From: Pedobacter sp.
GTDB taxonomy: Bacteria; Bacteroidota; Bacteroidia; Sphingobacteriales; Sphingobacteriaceae
NCBI GenBank assembly: GCA_031119475.1
Contig: JAVHXV010000007.1
Coordinates: 124,001-188,000, forward strand
Direction: 5' to 3'
DNA length: 64,000 bases
The translations under genes and the position numbers were made by a program. Shown piece by piece: positions 1 through 9,385 of this stretch. Numbering within the stretch: the first letter of the stretch is position 1; each line of letters begins with the position of its first letter. The notes under the pieces were generated by a model that saw only the letters and a program-made list of their open reading frames with translations, searched no databases and was not told the origin of the DNA.

Positions 1-266
1 CTGCGGAGAACCTTAAAATTGTAGATCTCTCCATTGTAGGTAATCACGAGCTGGTCGTTATCGGTATGCATGGGCTGGTGGCCCGCACTGCTCAGGTCTA
101 GGATGGATAGCCTTCTACTGCCAAAGCAAAGTTTGGCTTTTTCATCAATTTCATAGCCGAAATCGTCAGGACCGCCATGCTGCATACTGTCGCACATTCG
201 GGTAATGTGATGTTGGAGTTGATCGGAAGAAAATTCTTTAGCAAAAATGCCAGCAATACGACACAT
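1..266 (-). CDS. asnB: Asparagine synthase (glutamine-hydrolysing), N-terminal fragment, truncated by window edge
   Basis: Manual reverse translation begins MCRIAGIFAKEF...HGGPDDFGYEID...RRLSILDLSSAGHQPM...TYNGEIYN, a class II glutamine amidotransferase domain with Cys2 as nucleophile. Confidence 0.85.
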   Translation of the reverse strand, partial: MCRIAGIFAKEFSSDQLQHHITRMCDSMQHGGPDDFGYEIDEKAKLCFGSRRLSILDLSSAGHQPMHTDNDQLVITYNGEIYNFKVLR

Positions 267-395
267 CTAATGGTTAATTTGGGTTAATACTTCTAACATT
301 TTATACATCAATCAACAGTAATTATTTACCTGATGAACACAGCTTCGCCTTCTCAATTACAGGTGATTTTCTGTAATTGCTTAATAATTAAGCTT

Positions 396-902
396 TTACT
401 TCATGGGTTCTATGTAGGCCATTGAAGTGTTGATATGGATGGCATAGCCAAGGTTCTGTAACCGTAAAACTAAACTTTTTTTACTCTTTAAAGATACTAA
501 TTCTGCCATAATTCCTTTGAAAGGCCCGGCCTTGATGTGCACTTTTTCTCCTGGAGAAAGTTCATGGTCGATCAGCTCTAGATCACCTGGATTGGCCAGC
601 AGGAGCTTCAGGTCTTCAAGCTGCCTGTTGGGTATGGTTGCGATCTTTCCAGAAAAATAGATAAACCGGCTCACGCCATGGGTCATCAAGACCTGTGCAT
701 ATTCCTTAGCCGAGATGTAGACAAAAAGGTAGGATTTTAACAGTGGCTCCTCGACGATTTTTTTTCTGTCGGCCCATTGTTTCTCTTCCTTTCTTAAAGG
801 GAGATAAGCAATAATGTCCTTTTTTTTCAGCTCTAATTCCGTTTTCTTTTCCGCGCGAGAACGGGTATATATGGGATACCACTTATATGTATGATCAATC
901 AT
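396..902 (-). CDS. NusG-like/UpxY-type transcription antiterminator of a polysaccharide locus
   Basis: MIDHTYKWYPIYTRSRAEKKTELEL... NGN-like N-terminus and KOW-like C-terminus (GEKVHIKAGPFKGIMAELV); located beside wza/wzc. Confidence 0.85.
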   Translation of the reverse strand: MIDHTYKWYPIYTRSRAEKKTELELKKKDIIAYLPLRKEEKQWADRKKIVEEPLLKSYLFVYISAKEYAQVLMTHGVSRFIYFSGKIATIPNRQLEDLKLLLANPGDLELIDHELSPGEKVHIKAGPFKGIMAELVSLKSKKSLVLRLQNLGYAIHINTSMAYIEPMK

Positions 903-1002
903 ATATCACTTCTGCTTTTGTCGCGGATTTCAGATCTGCGAAAATGGGAAAAAATAAATGAGCAGTTAATGGATGGCAATTTTACCTGGTTTCAAAGTCC
1001 CG

Positions 1003-3402
1003 TTATTTTTTCTTCCAAAACTCCCACCATTTTTTAGGATCCTCATCATAATAGCCTGATCCGGCATAGCCTGAGTAATCAGAATAATAATAGGTGCTAT
1101 TTCCACCGCCCCTTGAGTAATCCGTGGTATAGTAATTCGAATGTAGCGCATCGTCGCCAAATGCATTGAGTACGATGGCCAGATTGCTCAGCCCATATTC
1201 TCTAGAAAGTCGCTCCGGAATGGCGGCAGCACGGAATTGTGATTTGCCAGACCTGATTACAAAGAGGTTTACATCTGATTGGCGGATCAATGGTATCGCA
1301 TCAGATACAAGCCCTACAGGAGCTGTATCCACCAATACATAGTCATATCTAGGCGCCAATAGGTTCAACAGTTCCTTCATGTTTTCGGTGTGCAGCAACT
1401 CTGAAGGATTTGGTGGGACTGGGCCCGATGGGATAAAGTCTATATTGTGTATACTATCGTGAATCATGACTTCTTCCAATGTTTTTTGTCCCGATAGATA
1501 GGAGCTTAGGCCAATTTTGTTATCGCTTCCAAAAACCTTATGCAATTTTGATCGCCTTAAATCGGCAGCGATGAGGATTACCTTTTTGTCGATCAATGCC
1601 AATGTACCGGCCAGGTTAACGGTAACGAAAGATTTTCCTTCTCCCGAAACTTCGGAAGTGACACAAATGGTCTTGCTTTTTTTGTTTGCCGCCAAAAAGC
1701 TAAGGTTGGTCCTTACTGAACGCACTGATTCAGCGAATACCGATTTGGGCTTGGCCAAAGATAGGGCCTGCCTGCTATCCTTATCAATGTAATCCGGAAA
1801 CTTGCGGATCACCCCGATAATTGGCGTGTTGGTCAATCCTTCCACAGTTTCCTTATCATAAATATACGGGTTGAGGAAACGCACCAATAAGATCAATCCG
1901 ATACCGCAGCTGAGGCCGATCATGGCGGCGAACGAATAAATTTTGCTCGGTCCGGCAGAAATCTCATTGTGGTTAGGATAGGCCAGGTTTACAATAGACG
2001 CACCTGGAACAACCGCAGCGGCATTCATTTCGGCCTCTAACTTTTTCTGTCTCAATAGTTTGAGCACTTCATTGTTGACCGCAGTATTTGATTCGTATTG
2101 AACGTATTTTTTTTCTTTTGAAGGCAATTGGTTCAATGTCTGTTGCGCCTGGCCAAGTTGGGAATTGATCAATCCGATTGATTTCAACTGACGCTCCTTC
2201 AGGGCCCTGATGTTATTTCTGATGGCAGCCTTAGCCTCGTTGATCTGTCTGTTCAGTTCTAGGATAGGCTCTGAATTTGGATTGAATTGGGTCAATTTGC
2301 TTTCCCGTGAAAGGATCAGGCTGTTCAGCTGCGCGATTAGGCTGGCCAAAAGTCCAGATACATCACCTTCCAGTGAACTATTGATCTCGATTCGGTTCCG
2401 GCTGTTCCTTACTTGGTCTTCCAATTGGTTAATCCCGATAAGTTGCAGGTTGAGTGCAGATTTTTGGGATTCCAGACTGGCAATCTGTGTCGAGGTCATC
2501 TGGGCACTGCTCGAAAGGTCGGTAATGTTGTTCTTTTGTTTGAATTCTGCCAATTGTGTGCCTGCAGTATCTGCTTTTTGCAGCACCAGGTTCATTTGGC
2601 TTTCAATAAATTCGATTGTCTGACGGGCTGAACGCCTTTTTTGTTCCAGATCATACTTGATGTATTCCTTCATGATCTGATTGAGCACATCAGCGGCGAA
2701 TACCGGATTGGGATCGGTAATGCTGATGTTCATCACATTCGTATATTTAGCGGCCTCACCCACATCAATACGACCAGCTCTACCTATAAAATCTTCTTTC
2801 GTGTTAAATTTAAAGCTGTATTCGCCCTTGTCGGGAACCCGGCTCGTCACCTTAAAGGCCATTTTGCCCAAATTGATCACCTCGTTGTAGTGGTATTCTT
2901 TCTTCGGACCATTTTCTGAAGTGCGGATAGAAAAAGTACGGGCATTAACAGGAGTGATCTGATAAATATCGCGAGAAAAATCAACTGAATCCTGCTTGAG
3001 GATGACGATGGAGAAAGGTTTATTAGGATAGGATTCGCTGGTCTTGATCCTTCCTTTTAGATAATAGGAGATTTTGTAATCCAAATTGCCAATGGCATTC
3101 AATAAAACATCATTGCTCCTGATCACGAAGCCTTCATTCTGGATCCGGTCAGTGTAGGTGTACATCTGCGCACTCAGGTTATTTGAAGAACTGATGGCAG
3201 GATTGGCATCTTCTAGTTTTAGCGATCCGTAAGTCTGATAGATGGGCAGCGTATACAGTACATTAATTTTGGCAATGACCATGGCGATGATGACACATCC
3301 GGCAATCCAATACCATCGGCTTAAAAAAACCTTGAATATCTTGTAGAAATCTATATCCTGTCTAACAGATTTTAAATCTGGTGGGCTATCTGGCGTACTC
3401 AT
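1003..3402 (-). CDS. Polysaccharide biosynthesis tyrosine autokinase (Wzc/chain-length determinant type)
   Basis: N-terminal Wzz region, coiled coil, CpsD-like kinase domain (TSEVSGEGKSFVTVNLAGTLAL...VLVDTAPVGLVSDA) and Tyr-rich C-terminal tail. Confidence 0.92.
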   Translation of the reverse strand: MSTPDSPPDLKSVRQDIDFYKIFKVFLSRWYWIAGCVIIAMVIAKINVLYTLPIYQTYGSLKLEDANPAISSSNNLSAQMYTYTDRIQNEGFVIRSNDVLLNAIGNLDYKISYYLKGRIKTSESYPNKPFSIVILKQDSVDFSRDIYQITPVNARTFSIRTSENGPKKEYHYNEVINLGKMAFKVTSRVPDKGEYSFKFNTKEDFIGRAGRIDVGEAAKYTNVMNISITDPNPVFAADVLNQIMKEYIKYDLEQKRRSARQTIEFIESQMNLVLQKADTAGTQLAEFKQKNNITDLSSSAQMTSTQIASLESQKSALNLQLIGINQLEDQVRNSRNRIEINSSLEGDVSGLLASLIAQLNSLILSRESKLTQFNPNSEPILELNRQINEAKAAIRNNIRALKERQLKSIGLINSQLGQAQQTLNQLPSKEKKYVQYESNTAVNNEVLKLLRQKKLEAEMNAAAVVPGASIVNLAYPNHNEISAGPSKIYSFAAMIGLSCGIGLILLVRFLNPYIYDKETVEGLTNTPIIGVIRKFPDYIDKDSRQALSLAKPKSVFAESVRSVRTNLSFLAANKKSKTICVTSEVSGEGKSFVTVNLAGTLALIDKKVILIAADLRRSKLHKVFGSDNKIGLSSYLSGQKTLEEVMIHDSIHNIDFIPSGPVPPNPSELLHTENMKELLNLLAPRYDYVLVDTAPVGLVSDAIPLIRQSDVNLFVIRSGKSQFRAAAIPERLSREYGLSNLAIVLNAFGDDALHSNYYTTDYSRGGGNSTYYYSDYSGYAGSGYYDEDPKKWWEFWKKK

Positions 3403-4220
3403 TAACGTGTTAGGGTAAAGATTAAAGCGGCTAAGTTAATTACGACAAGGAGAGGTTGTAAGATATTGTTCGAACTCTGCAATTTTTCGCCCAAGGCACT
3501 GCTTTTGGTCTGCTGTAGAACGATGATGTCATTGTTCTGCAAAATCAGTTTTTTACTGGCCAAGCTATTTACATCATTTAGGTTAACATAGATCAGTTCT
3601 GGCTTGCTCCTGTCTCCACGTATGATCTTTAATGTTTTTGGATCGGCGTTTTTGGTAATCCCTCCAGCTTCGCCAATGATATCGATGAGGTTGGTGTTGT
3701 CCCGTTCCAGTAAGAAATTGCCCTGACGGTTAAATTCTCCCAAAAGCGTAACCTTTACGTTAACAATGGTGACTTCGATGATCGGGTTTTTTAATAGTTT
3801 TTCGCCATAAACGAACTGGAGTTTAGCCGTAGCTTCTTTTCTGGTCAATCCGCCTACAGCAACCCTTCCTACTGCCGGCAAGTTAACCACGCCATCGGCA
3901 TCTACCTGATAGGTGATGGTATTAGAGCTGGTTACTGCCCCAGAATTCTGGCTGTTGGCCATAGTGGTGGTAGTTGCACCAAATTCCTGGTTCTGAAGGT
4001 TCCTGACTGCAATAAGGTCGTTTGGCTTGATCTTATAATAAAGATCGCCCAATCCTTGGTCATTTACCACATATACCTGTTTAATGGTATCGGTAACGAT
4101 ATCTGTAGAAGCATTAAAAAGTGATTTTTCGCGCCTGGCCACTTTAGAGGAACAAGCTGCACACAAGAGGGCAATGGTAAAAAGAAAAAATAATTTGTTG
4201 AGGGTCGTTATTTTTTGCAT
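3402..4220 (-). CDS. Polysaccharide export outer-membrane lipoprotein (Wza/SLBB type)
   Basis: Lipobox LLCAACSS; poly_export and SLBB-like segments (YKIKPNDLIAVRNL, VTLLGEFNRQGNF). Stop overlaps the wzc start (TAATG). Confidence 0.9.
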   Translation of the reverse strand: MQKITTLNKLFFLFTIALLCAACSSKVARREKSLFNASTDIVTDTIKQVYVVNDQGLGDLYYKIKPNDLIAVRNLQNQEFGATTTTMANSQNSGAVTSSNTITYQVDADGVVNLPAVGRVAVGGLTRKEATAKLQFVYGEKLLKNPIIEVTIVNVKVTLLGEFNRQGNFLLERDNTNLIDIIGEAGGITKNADPKTLKIIRGDRSKPELIYVNLNDVNSLASKKLILQNNDIIVLQQTKSSALGEKLQSSNNILQPLLVVINLAALIFTLTR

Positions 4221-4686
4221 GATCAGGTTGGGTAGGAGCTTAATAATTAATTTTTTGCGTAATGCCAGTGCGGTATTTTTTATAAAATAATCAAATGATG
4301 AACCAACATTTCGTAAAAAGTAAAAGTTTTTAGTTTAATTCTTATATGCCATCATAATGCCAAATATAAGCGCTCATCATAAAGGTATGGTCAATCTCAC
4401 TAAATCCATAACATTTCCAATATACGAGATATTTTTAAATTACGATTTTCTCTGTTCAATTAAGCTTTTTTGTTTAAATGAATAAAGATATAACACACAA
4501 AAATAATCAAATCCTTTAAATATGGATAATGGCTAACCATGTAATGGTACTATAATTTATAGGTGCCTGTTCATTTTGTTCGTTTTTGCAAAATGAAAAA
4601 CAGAATCGTTGGTATGCTTATTGAATTAATGGTCCACGTTGATTTTTCTAGCAAAATAGTTTTTATTGTTTATTAAATCCTTACCA

Positions 4687-5073
4687 ATGAAATACCTACA
4701 ATTGATCCCCATATTGTTATTGATGCTTACCACTTTGGGCACACAGGCCAATACCGGCTGTCGCTCAAGTAGCACCACTTATACTTATATCAATCCTGAA
4801 GGCAGGCTTCGCAATGGGGTGCCATCTTATTATCATCGTTACGAGTCTGATCGCCTATTGAGTACCAGCACTTATTGCGTTGTAGATACCGATTCGCCAT
4901 GTTACATTTATGCAACACGTAGTGGGTATAGTAGCAGCCCAGGAGAACTCGTTGAGTACAATCCAGTTAATAATTGTGATATTGACAGTTACGTTGCAGT
5001 AATGGTTGTAATCTGTAGTGGCATGGGCTTTATGATGTTAAAAAGAAAAAGCCATATTTTTAGTATAGATTAA
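4687..5073 (+). CDS. Small secreted protein with C-terminal TM plus basic tail; hypothetical
   Basis: ATG at 4687 inside the supplied 4666..5073 ORF gives MKYLQLIPILLLMLTTLGTQA signal peptide; C-terminus IDSYVAVMVVICSGMGFMMLKRKSHIFSID. Confidence 0.65.
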   Translation: MKYLQLIPILLLMLTTLGTQANTGCRSSSTTYTYINPEGRLRNGVPSYYHRYESDRLLSTSTYCVVDTDSPCYIYATRSGYSSSPGELVEYNPVNNCDIDSYVAVMVVICSGMGFMMLKRKSHIFSID

Positions 5074-5298
5074 TTATTAAAGCAATCTATCCACTTAAGT
5101 GTAGAATTGGGTAGTTTTTTCCCCATAAATCATCACGTACGTGTAATCTCCTTGACATAAACTGGGAAGGATTAAATTTTTTAATTAATTTGCAATGCGT
5201 TATTCTTTTTAAGAATAAGATTTTAACTAGGATTGCATCATTTATGTATTTTTTGGCAATCAAATTGTTTAGATAAGTGTTGTAACAAATATTTAATC

Positions 5299-5808
5299 GT
5301 GAAATACCTCAAATTAACCTTCTTATTGCTGCTCACCGTAACCAGCTGCTTTGCTGATACGAGTGGGTCTGGCTGTAGGATAGACGATAAGGTGTATACA
5401 GAATATTTGGGCATGGGCTATCCTTACGGAACTTCCCAGCCTCAAAAAAGGTACTATAAGAATACAGCCTACGTACCTATCTATTATGGATATGGCTACA
5501 ATCAGCATCAGGGTTATAAATGTGGGTTCATCAACATCTATCCTGCGAGCAGCTATTGGAATGGCAGCGAGAACGTGCCGATCCCTGCCGAAAATGAAAT
5601 CAATTCTACTTCTTTCGGCGGCTGTGTCATTTCGACCACCTTGGGAGGATCACCCATCCGCGAAGGGGATTATGTGACTTTTACCTATAATCGTACCGGG
5701 GCATGCGCCTCAAGTCTCCCCTTAGATGATTATATCTGGCTGTTATTCGTGCTCGTAGGAGCTGGAGGGATATACTACATCAGGAAAAGTTTCCGTTTTT
5801 CTAGCTAG
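5299..5808 (+). CDS. Small secreted protein related to the preceding gene, C-terminal TM plus basic tail; hypothetical
   Basis: GTG at 5299 gives MKYLKLTFLLLLTVTSCFA signal peptide; C-terminus PLDDYIWLLFVLVGAGGIYYIRKSFRFSS. Confidence 0.65.
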   Translation: MKYLKLTFLLLLTVTSCFADTSGSGCRIDDKVYTEYLGMGYPYGTSQPQKRYYKNTAYVPIYYGYGYNQHQGYKCGFINIYPASSYWNGSENVPIPAENEINSTSFGGCVISTTLGGSPIREGDYVTFTYNRTGACASSLPLDDYIWLLFVLVGAGGIYYIRKSFRFSS

Positions 5809-5879
5809 GCCTAGCCTCCAATTTTAAAATTTGCATCCTTTCTCTATCTTAGCTTCCATTGAGGCTAATCTGATCGATC

Positions 5880-6626
5880 ATGAAAATAAGTGTAATCACA
5901 GTGGTATATAATGCCGAAAATTATATCAAGGATTGTATAGAATCTGTGGTGGCACAAACTTATCCGGCAATCGAATACATTGTGGTCGATGGTGGTTCTA
6001 CTGATCGCACCATATCCATCATTGGGAATTATGTGCAAAACATTGCCCATTTTGTTTCAGAAAAGGACCAGGGCATGTACGATGCGTTGAATAAGGGAAT
6101 GGCACTGGCAACTGGCGATGTGATCGGAATCCTCAATGCCGATGATATGCTTGCTGCGCCCAACGTTATCGAAAAAATCGCCCAGGCCTTTAGTCGTACC
6201 CAGGCCGATGCCATTTATGGAAACCTCAATTATGTAAATGTCGATCCTCCGTACAAAATCATCAGAAAATGGGTCTCTACCCCGTATACACCCCGAGGAA
6301 TCGTTATGGGCTGGATGCCGGCACATCCGACGCTATATGTAAAAAGCGAAATCTTTAAAAAATTTGGAAATTATTCGCTGTTATACGGCACCGCTGCAGA
6401 CTATGAGCTAATACTGAGATTCTTGTTTAAACACAGGATTAGAGCAATGTATCTAAATGAACTGATAGTTAATATGAGGGTTGGTGGAATGAGCAACGCG
6501 AACTATAAACAGCGCTATCGTGCGTTTTTAAATGATCTTAAAGCAATCAAAACCAATGGCATACCATTTGCGTATGTAACGGTAATTTTGAAAAAGTTGA
6601 GGAAACTTCCCCAATTTTTTGCGTAG
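5880..6626 (+). CDS. Glycosyltransferase family 2
   Basis: MKISVITVVYNAENYIKDCIESVVAQTYPAIEYIVVDGGSTDRT...GILNADD: GT-A fold with DxD-like motif. Confidence 0.92.
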   Translation: MKISVITVVYNAENYIKDCIESVVAQTYPAIEYIVVDGGSTDRTISIIGNYVQNIAHFVSEKDQGMYDALNKGMALATGDVIGILNADDMLAAPNVIEKIAQAFSRTQADAIYGNLNYVNVDPPYKIIRKWVSTPYTPRGIVMGWMPAHPTLYVKSEIFKKFGNYSLLYGTAADYELILRFLFKHRIRAMYLNELIVNMRVGGMSNANYKQRYRAFLNDLKAIKTNGIPFAYVTVILKKLRKLPQFFA

Positions 6627-6673
6627 TTTCACCTTATGTAATTTTTATATTACTTTTGAGTATAATTTCAGTT

Positions 6674-7816
6674 GTGGATTTTTTTCAAGGACATTTAATT
6701 TATTATATCGCTATAGTAGGGCTGGCATTTTTATTATCGATTGCTGGCATCCCTTCGATTATTTTCACTGCTGTTAAGTATCGATTGTTCGATAACCTGG
6801 ATGGATATCGGAAGGCCCATCGGATCCACATTTCGAGGTTGGGCGGTATTGCCATTTTCTGCAGTTTTACCATTACGACCCTGCTGTTCGCCACCATGGT
6901 AGATTATAAGCAGGCAAATTTTCTGATTACTTCTTCGATTATCCTTTTTGCTTTAGGGTTGAAAGATGATCTATATGGTGTAAATCCAAGCACTAAATTT
7001 TTGCTCCAGCTCGTCGTATCCATCATCTTGGTTGTAGCGGGCGGATTTAGGCTGACCAGTTTATACGGTGTATTTTATCTCTGGGAAGTAAATGTGCTAT
7101 GGGGAAGTGTCTTTTCGATCATCGTGATCATCTTTGTCAACAATGCCTTTAACCTCATCGATGGCGTTGATGGGCTTGCCGGTACATTGGGCGCATTGGC
7201 AATGCTCAGTTTCGGGGTGTTCTTCGCCATTGCTGATTCCTATTCCTATGCCTTTATTGCATTTGCGATGTTTGGGGCAATTGCCGGATTTTTGGTCTTT
7301 AACTATGCGCCAGCAAAAATCTTTATGGGCGATACGGGCTCGCTGATCATTGGGCTCGTTTGCGTGATTTTGGCCATCAAATTCATCGAACTCAACAAGG
7401 TAGGGTCGCTACCAAAACCCAAATTCTATTCGGCACCATCTATCGCCGTTGCCGTGCTGCTGGTACCGATTTTCGACTCGCTCAGGATTTTCATTGTCAG
7501 GATTATACATCGTAAACCGCCATTTAAAGGCGATAGAAACCATATCCATCATAGGCTGCAAAAAATTGGGCTCAATTCCAATCAGATTGTAGTCAGCCTC
7601 AGCCTATTTACTGTTTCCATGGTTTTTCTTTCCGTTAGACTGCAGCATTTGGGGAATTTTGTGCTGATTTCGCTGTTGATTGCGATCTGCATCATCATGA
7701 ACATCACCGTTACCTATGCCATAGGCAGAAAGTTTACGGCAGACTATCGATTGGTTGATGTGTTCAAAAGTAACCGGATGAATACCGTCGGCGAAAAAAA
7801 ATCACCTTCACGTTAA
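6674..7816 (+). CDS. MraY/WecA-like undecaprenyl-phosphate sugar-1-phosphate transferase
   Basis: Multi-TM protein with [30 protein letters not shown] and RNHIHHRL motifs. ORF track starts at TTG 6656; GTG 6674 is an alternative start (see findings). Confidence 0.85.
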   Translation: MDFFQGHLIYYIAIVGLAFLLSIAGIPSIIFTAVKYRLFDNLDGYRKAHRIHISRLGGIAIFCSFTITTLLFATMVDYKQANFLITSSIILFALGLKDDLYGVNPSTKFLLQLVVSIILVVAGGFRLTSLYGVFYLWEVNVLWGSVFSIIVIIFVNNAFNLIDGVDGLAGTLGALAMLSFGVFFAIADSYSYAFIAFAMFGAIAGFLVFNYAPAKIFMGDTGSLIIGLVCVILAIKFIELNKVGSLPKPKFYSAPSIAVAVLLVPIFDSLRIFIVRIIHRKPPFKGDRNHIHHRLQKIGLNSNQIVVSLSLFTVSMVFLSVRLQHLGNFVLISLLIAICIIMNITVTYAIGRKFTADYRLVDVFKSNRMNTVGEKKSPSR

Positions 7817-7882
7817 TCGCCTGGTCTTCGTACGCGTGCTTAAATAAACGCAAAAATGACTTCGCCTTTAAAAGAATATAGG

Positions 7883-7890
7883 TAATTTTG
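7883..7890 (+). promoter_or_regulatory. TAnnTTTG-like promoter element abutting the gap start codon
   Basis: TAATTTTG, 3 nt before ATG 7894. Confidence 0.45.
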
Positions 7891-7893
7891 GGC

Positions 7894-8889
7894 ATGAAAT
7901 TAGCGATCAATGGTTTTGGAAGAATTGGACGGACTTTTTTGCGTACAGCGATCCAGCGAAAACTGCAGGTTGTAGCCATTAATGATCTGACTACGCCCGC
8001 CACCTTGGCCCATCTCTTCAAATATGACTCAGTTCACGGCGTATATGATGGGGAGGTTGCTGCCGGTAAAAATTCCTTGACCATTGATGGACAGACCATC
8101 CTGATCTATTCTCATACAGATCCTGAAAACTTGCCGTGGAACGAATTGCAGATCGACCTGGTCATCGAATCGACAGGAAAGTTTACCAAAAGCGAAACCG
8201 CCTCCAAACACCTAAGGGCCGGCGCAAAGCAGGTCCTGATTTCGGCTCCTGCCAGTGATCCCGAAATCCCGATGGTCGTAATTGGCGTAAACGATCAGCA
8301 GATCGACCTGCGATCGCCCATTCTTTCCAATGCATCCTGCACAACCAATAATGTTGCGCCAATGGTAAAAATCTTAGACGACCATTGGGGTGTCGAAGAA
8401 GGCTACATCACCACTGTCCATTCCATGACTGGAGATCAGAACCTGCATGATTCACCACACCATGATTGGCGAAGGGCAAGGGCGGCATCAACTTCCATTA
8501 TCCCTACAAGTACTGGTGCGGCGAAGGCCATTACCCATATTTTCCCTCATCTGGATGGAAAACTTGGAGGAGCTGGCATCCGTGTCCCAGTGTTGAACGG
8601 CTCTTTAACAGATTTTACCTGCATCCTGAAAAACAAGACATCGATCAGCGAAATCAATGAGGCGTTTAAAGCTGCTTCAAAGGGTAGCATGGCCAATATT
8701 TTACAGTATACAACAGACCCGATCGTTTCGGTAGATATTATAAATAATGCCCATTCCTGTATTTTTGATGCCCTGCTGACTTCTATTGTAGGTGACTTGG
8801 TCAAGGTGGTGGGCTGGTATGACAATGAATCGGGCTATTCCAATCGATTGGTAGACCTGATTGAAAAAATTGAAAAGGCAAATGGTTAA
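7894..8889 (+). CDS. gap: Type I glyceraldehyde-3-phosphate dehydrogenase
   Basis: MKLAINGFGRIGRTFLR...SNASCTTNNVAPMVK...GWYDNESGYSNRLVDL. Confidence 0.96.
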   Translation: MKLAINGFGRIGRTFLRTAIQRKLQVVAINDLTTPATLAHLFKYDSVHGVYDGEVAAGKNSLTIDGQTILIYSHTDPENLPWNELQIDLVIESTGKFTKSETASKHLRAGAKQVLISAPASDPEIPMVVIGVNDQQIDLRSPILSNASCTTNNVAPMVKILDDHWGVEEGYITTVHSMTGDQNLHDSPHHDWRRARAASTSIIPTSTGAAKAITHIFPHLDGKLGGAGIRVPVLNGSLTDFTCILKNKTSISEINEAFKAASKGSMANILQYTTDPIVSVDIINNAHSCIFDALLTSIVGDLVKVVGWYDNESGYSNRLVDLIEKIEKANG

Positions 8890-9313
8890 ATTTATTCCTT
8901 ATGAGCTAACCTTGGGATTGAGAAGCAAGATCTTAAGAAATAATCTGCCGCTTGAGGACTGCGTTTTCCCAACAGACCAGGTGGAAGGGGCTTTCCATTT
9001 GGCGTTTTATGCAGGTGATGAAATTGCCACGATTGCCTCGTTCTTTCCAAAAAATTACGAAGGAAGAAAAAATCTTGGCTATCAATTAAGGGGGATGGCT
9101 ACAGATACCTGTTTCAATGGTAAGGGCTATGGTACGGAAATCGTTAAGTTTGCCATAGACTATATTAAAAACACGCAGGCGCAATACCTTTGGTGTAATG
9201 CGAGGACATCAGCGGTAGCATTTTACCATAAACTTGGATTTGATAAAGTATCTGATGAATTCGAAATCGCAGGCGTTGGCCCACATTATGAAATGATTTT
9301 GGAATTATACTGA
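8882..9313 (+). CDS. GNAT family N-acetyltransferase
   Basis: ATG at 8882 overlaps the gap stop; acetyl-CoA binding region YQLRGMATDTCFNGKGYGTEIVKFA and C-terminal AVAFYHKLGF. Confidence 0.82.
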   Translation: MVKFIPYELTLGLRSKILRNNLPLEDCVFPTDQVEGAFHLAFYAGDEIATIASFFPKNYEGRKNLGYQLRGMATDTCFNGKGYGTEIVKFAIDYIKNTQAQYLWCNARTSAVAFYHKLGFDKVSDEFEIAGVGPHYEMILELY

Positions 9314-9385
9314 TCGGCAACAGCAATTTTTGCTTTGTGTATATAATACACTAACTTGCGCACCTCAATAACTGAACTTTAAGAT

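Noticed and set aside
966-1166. 66-aa minus-strand ORF overlapping the 3' end of wzc
   Set aside because: Alternative frame of a strongly supported CDS.
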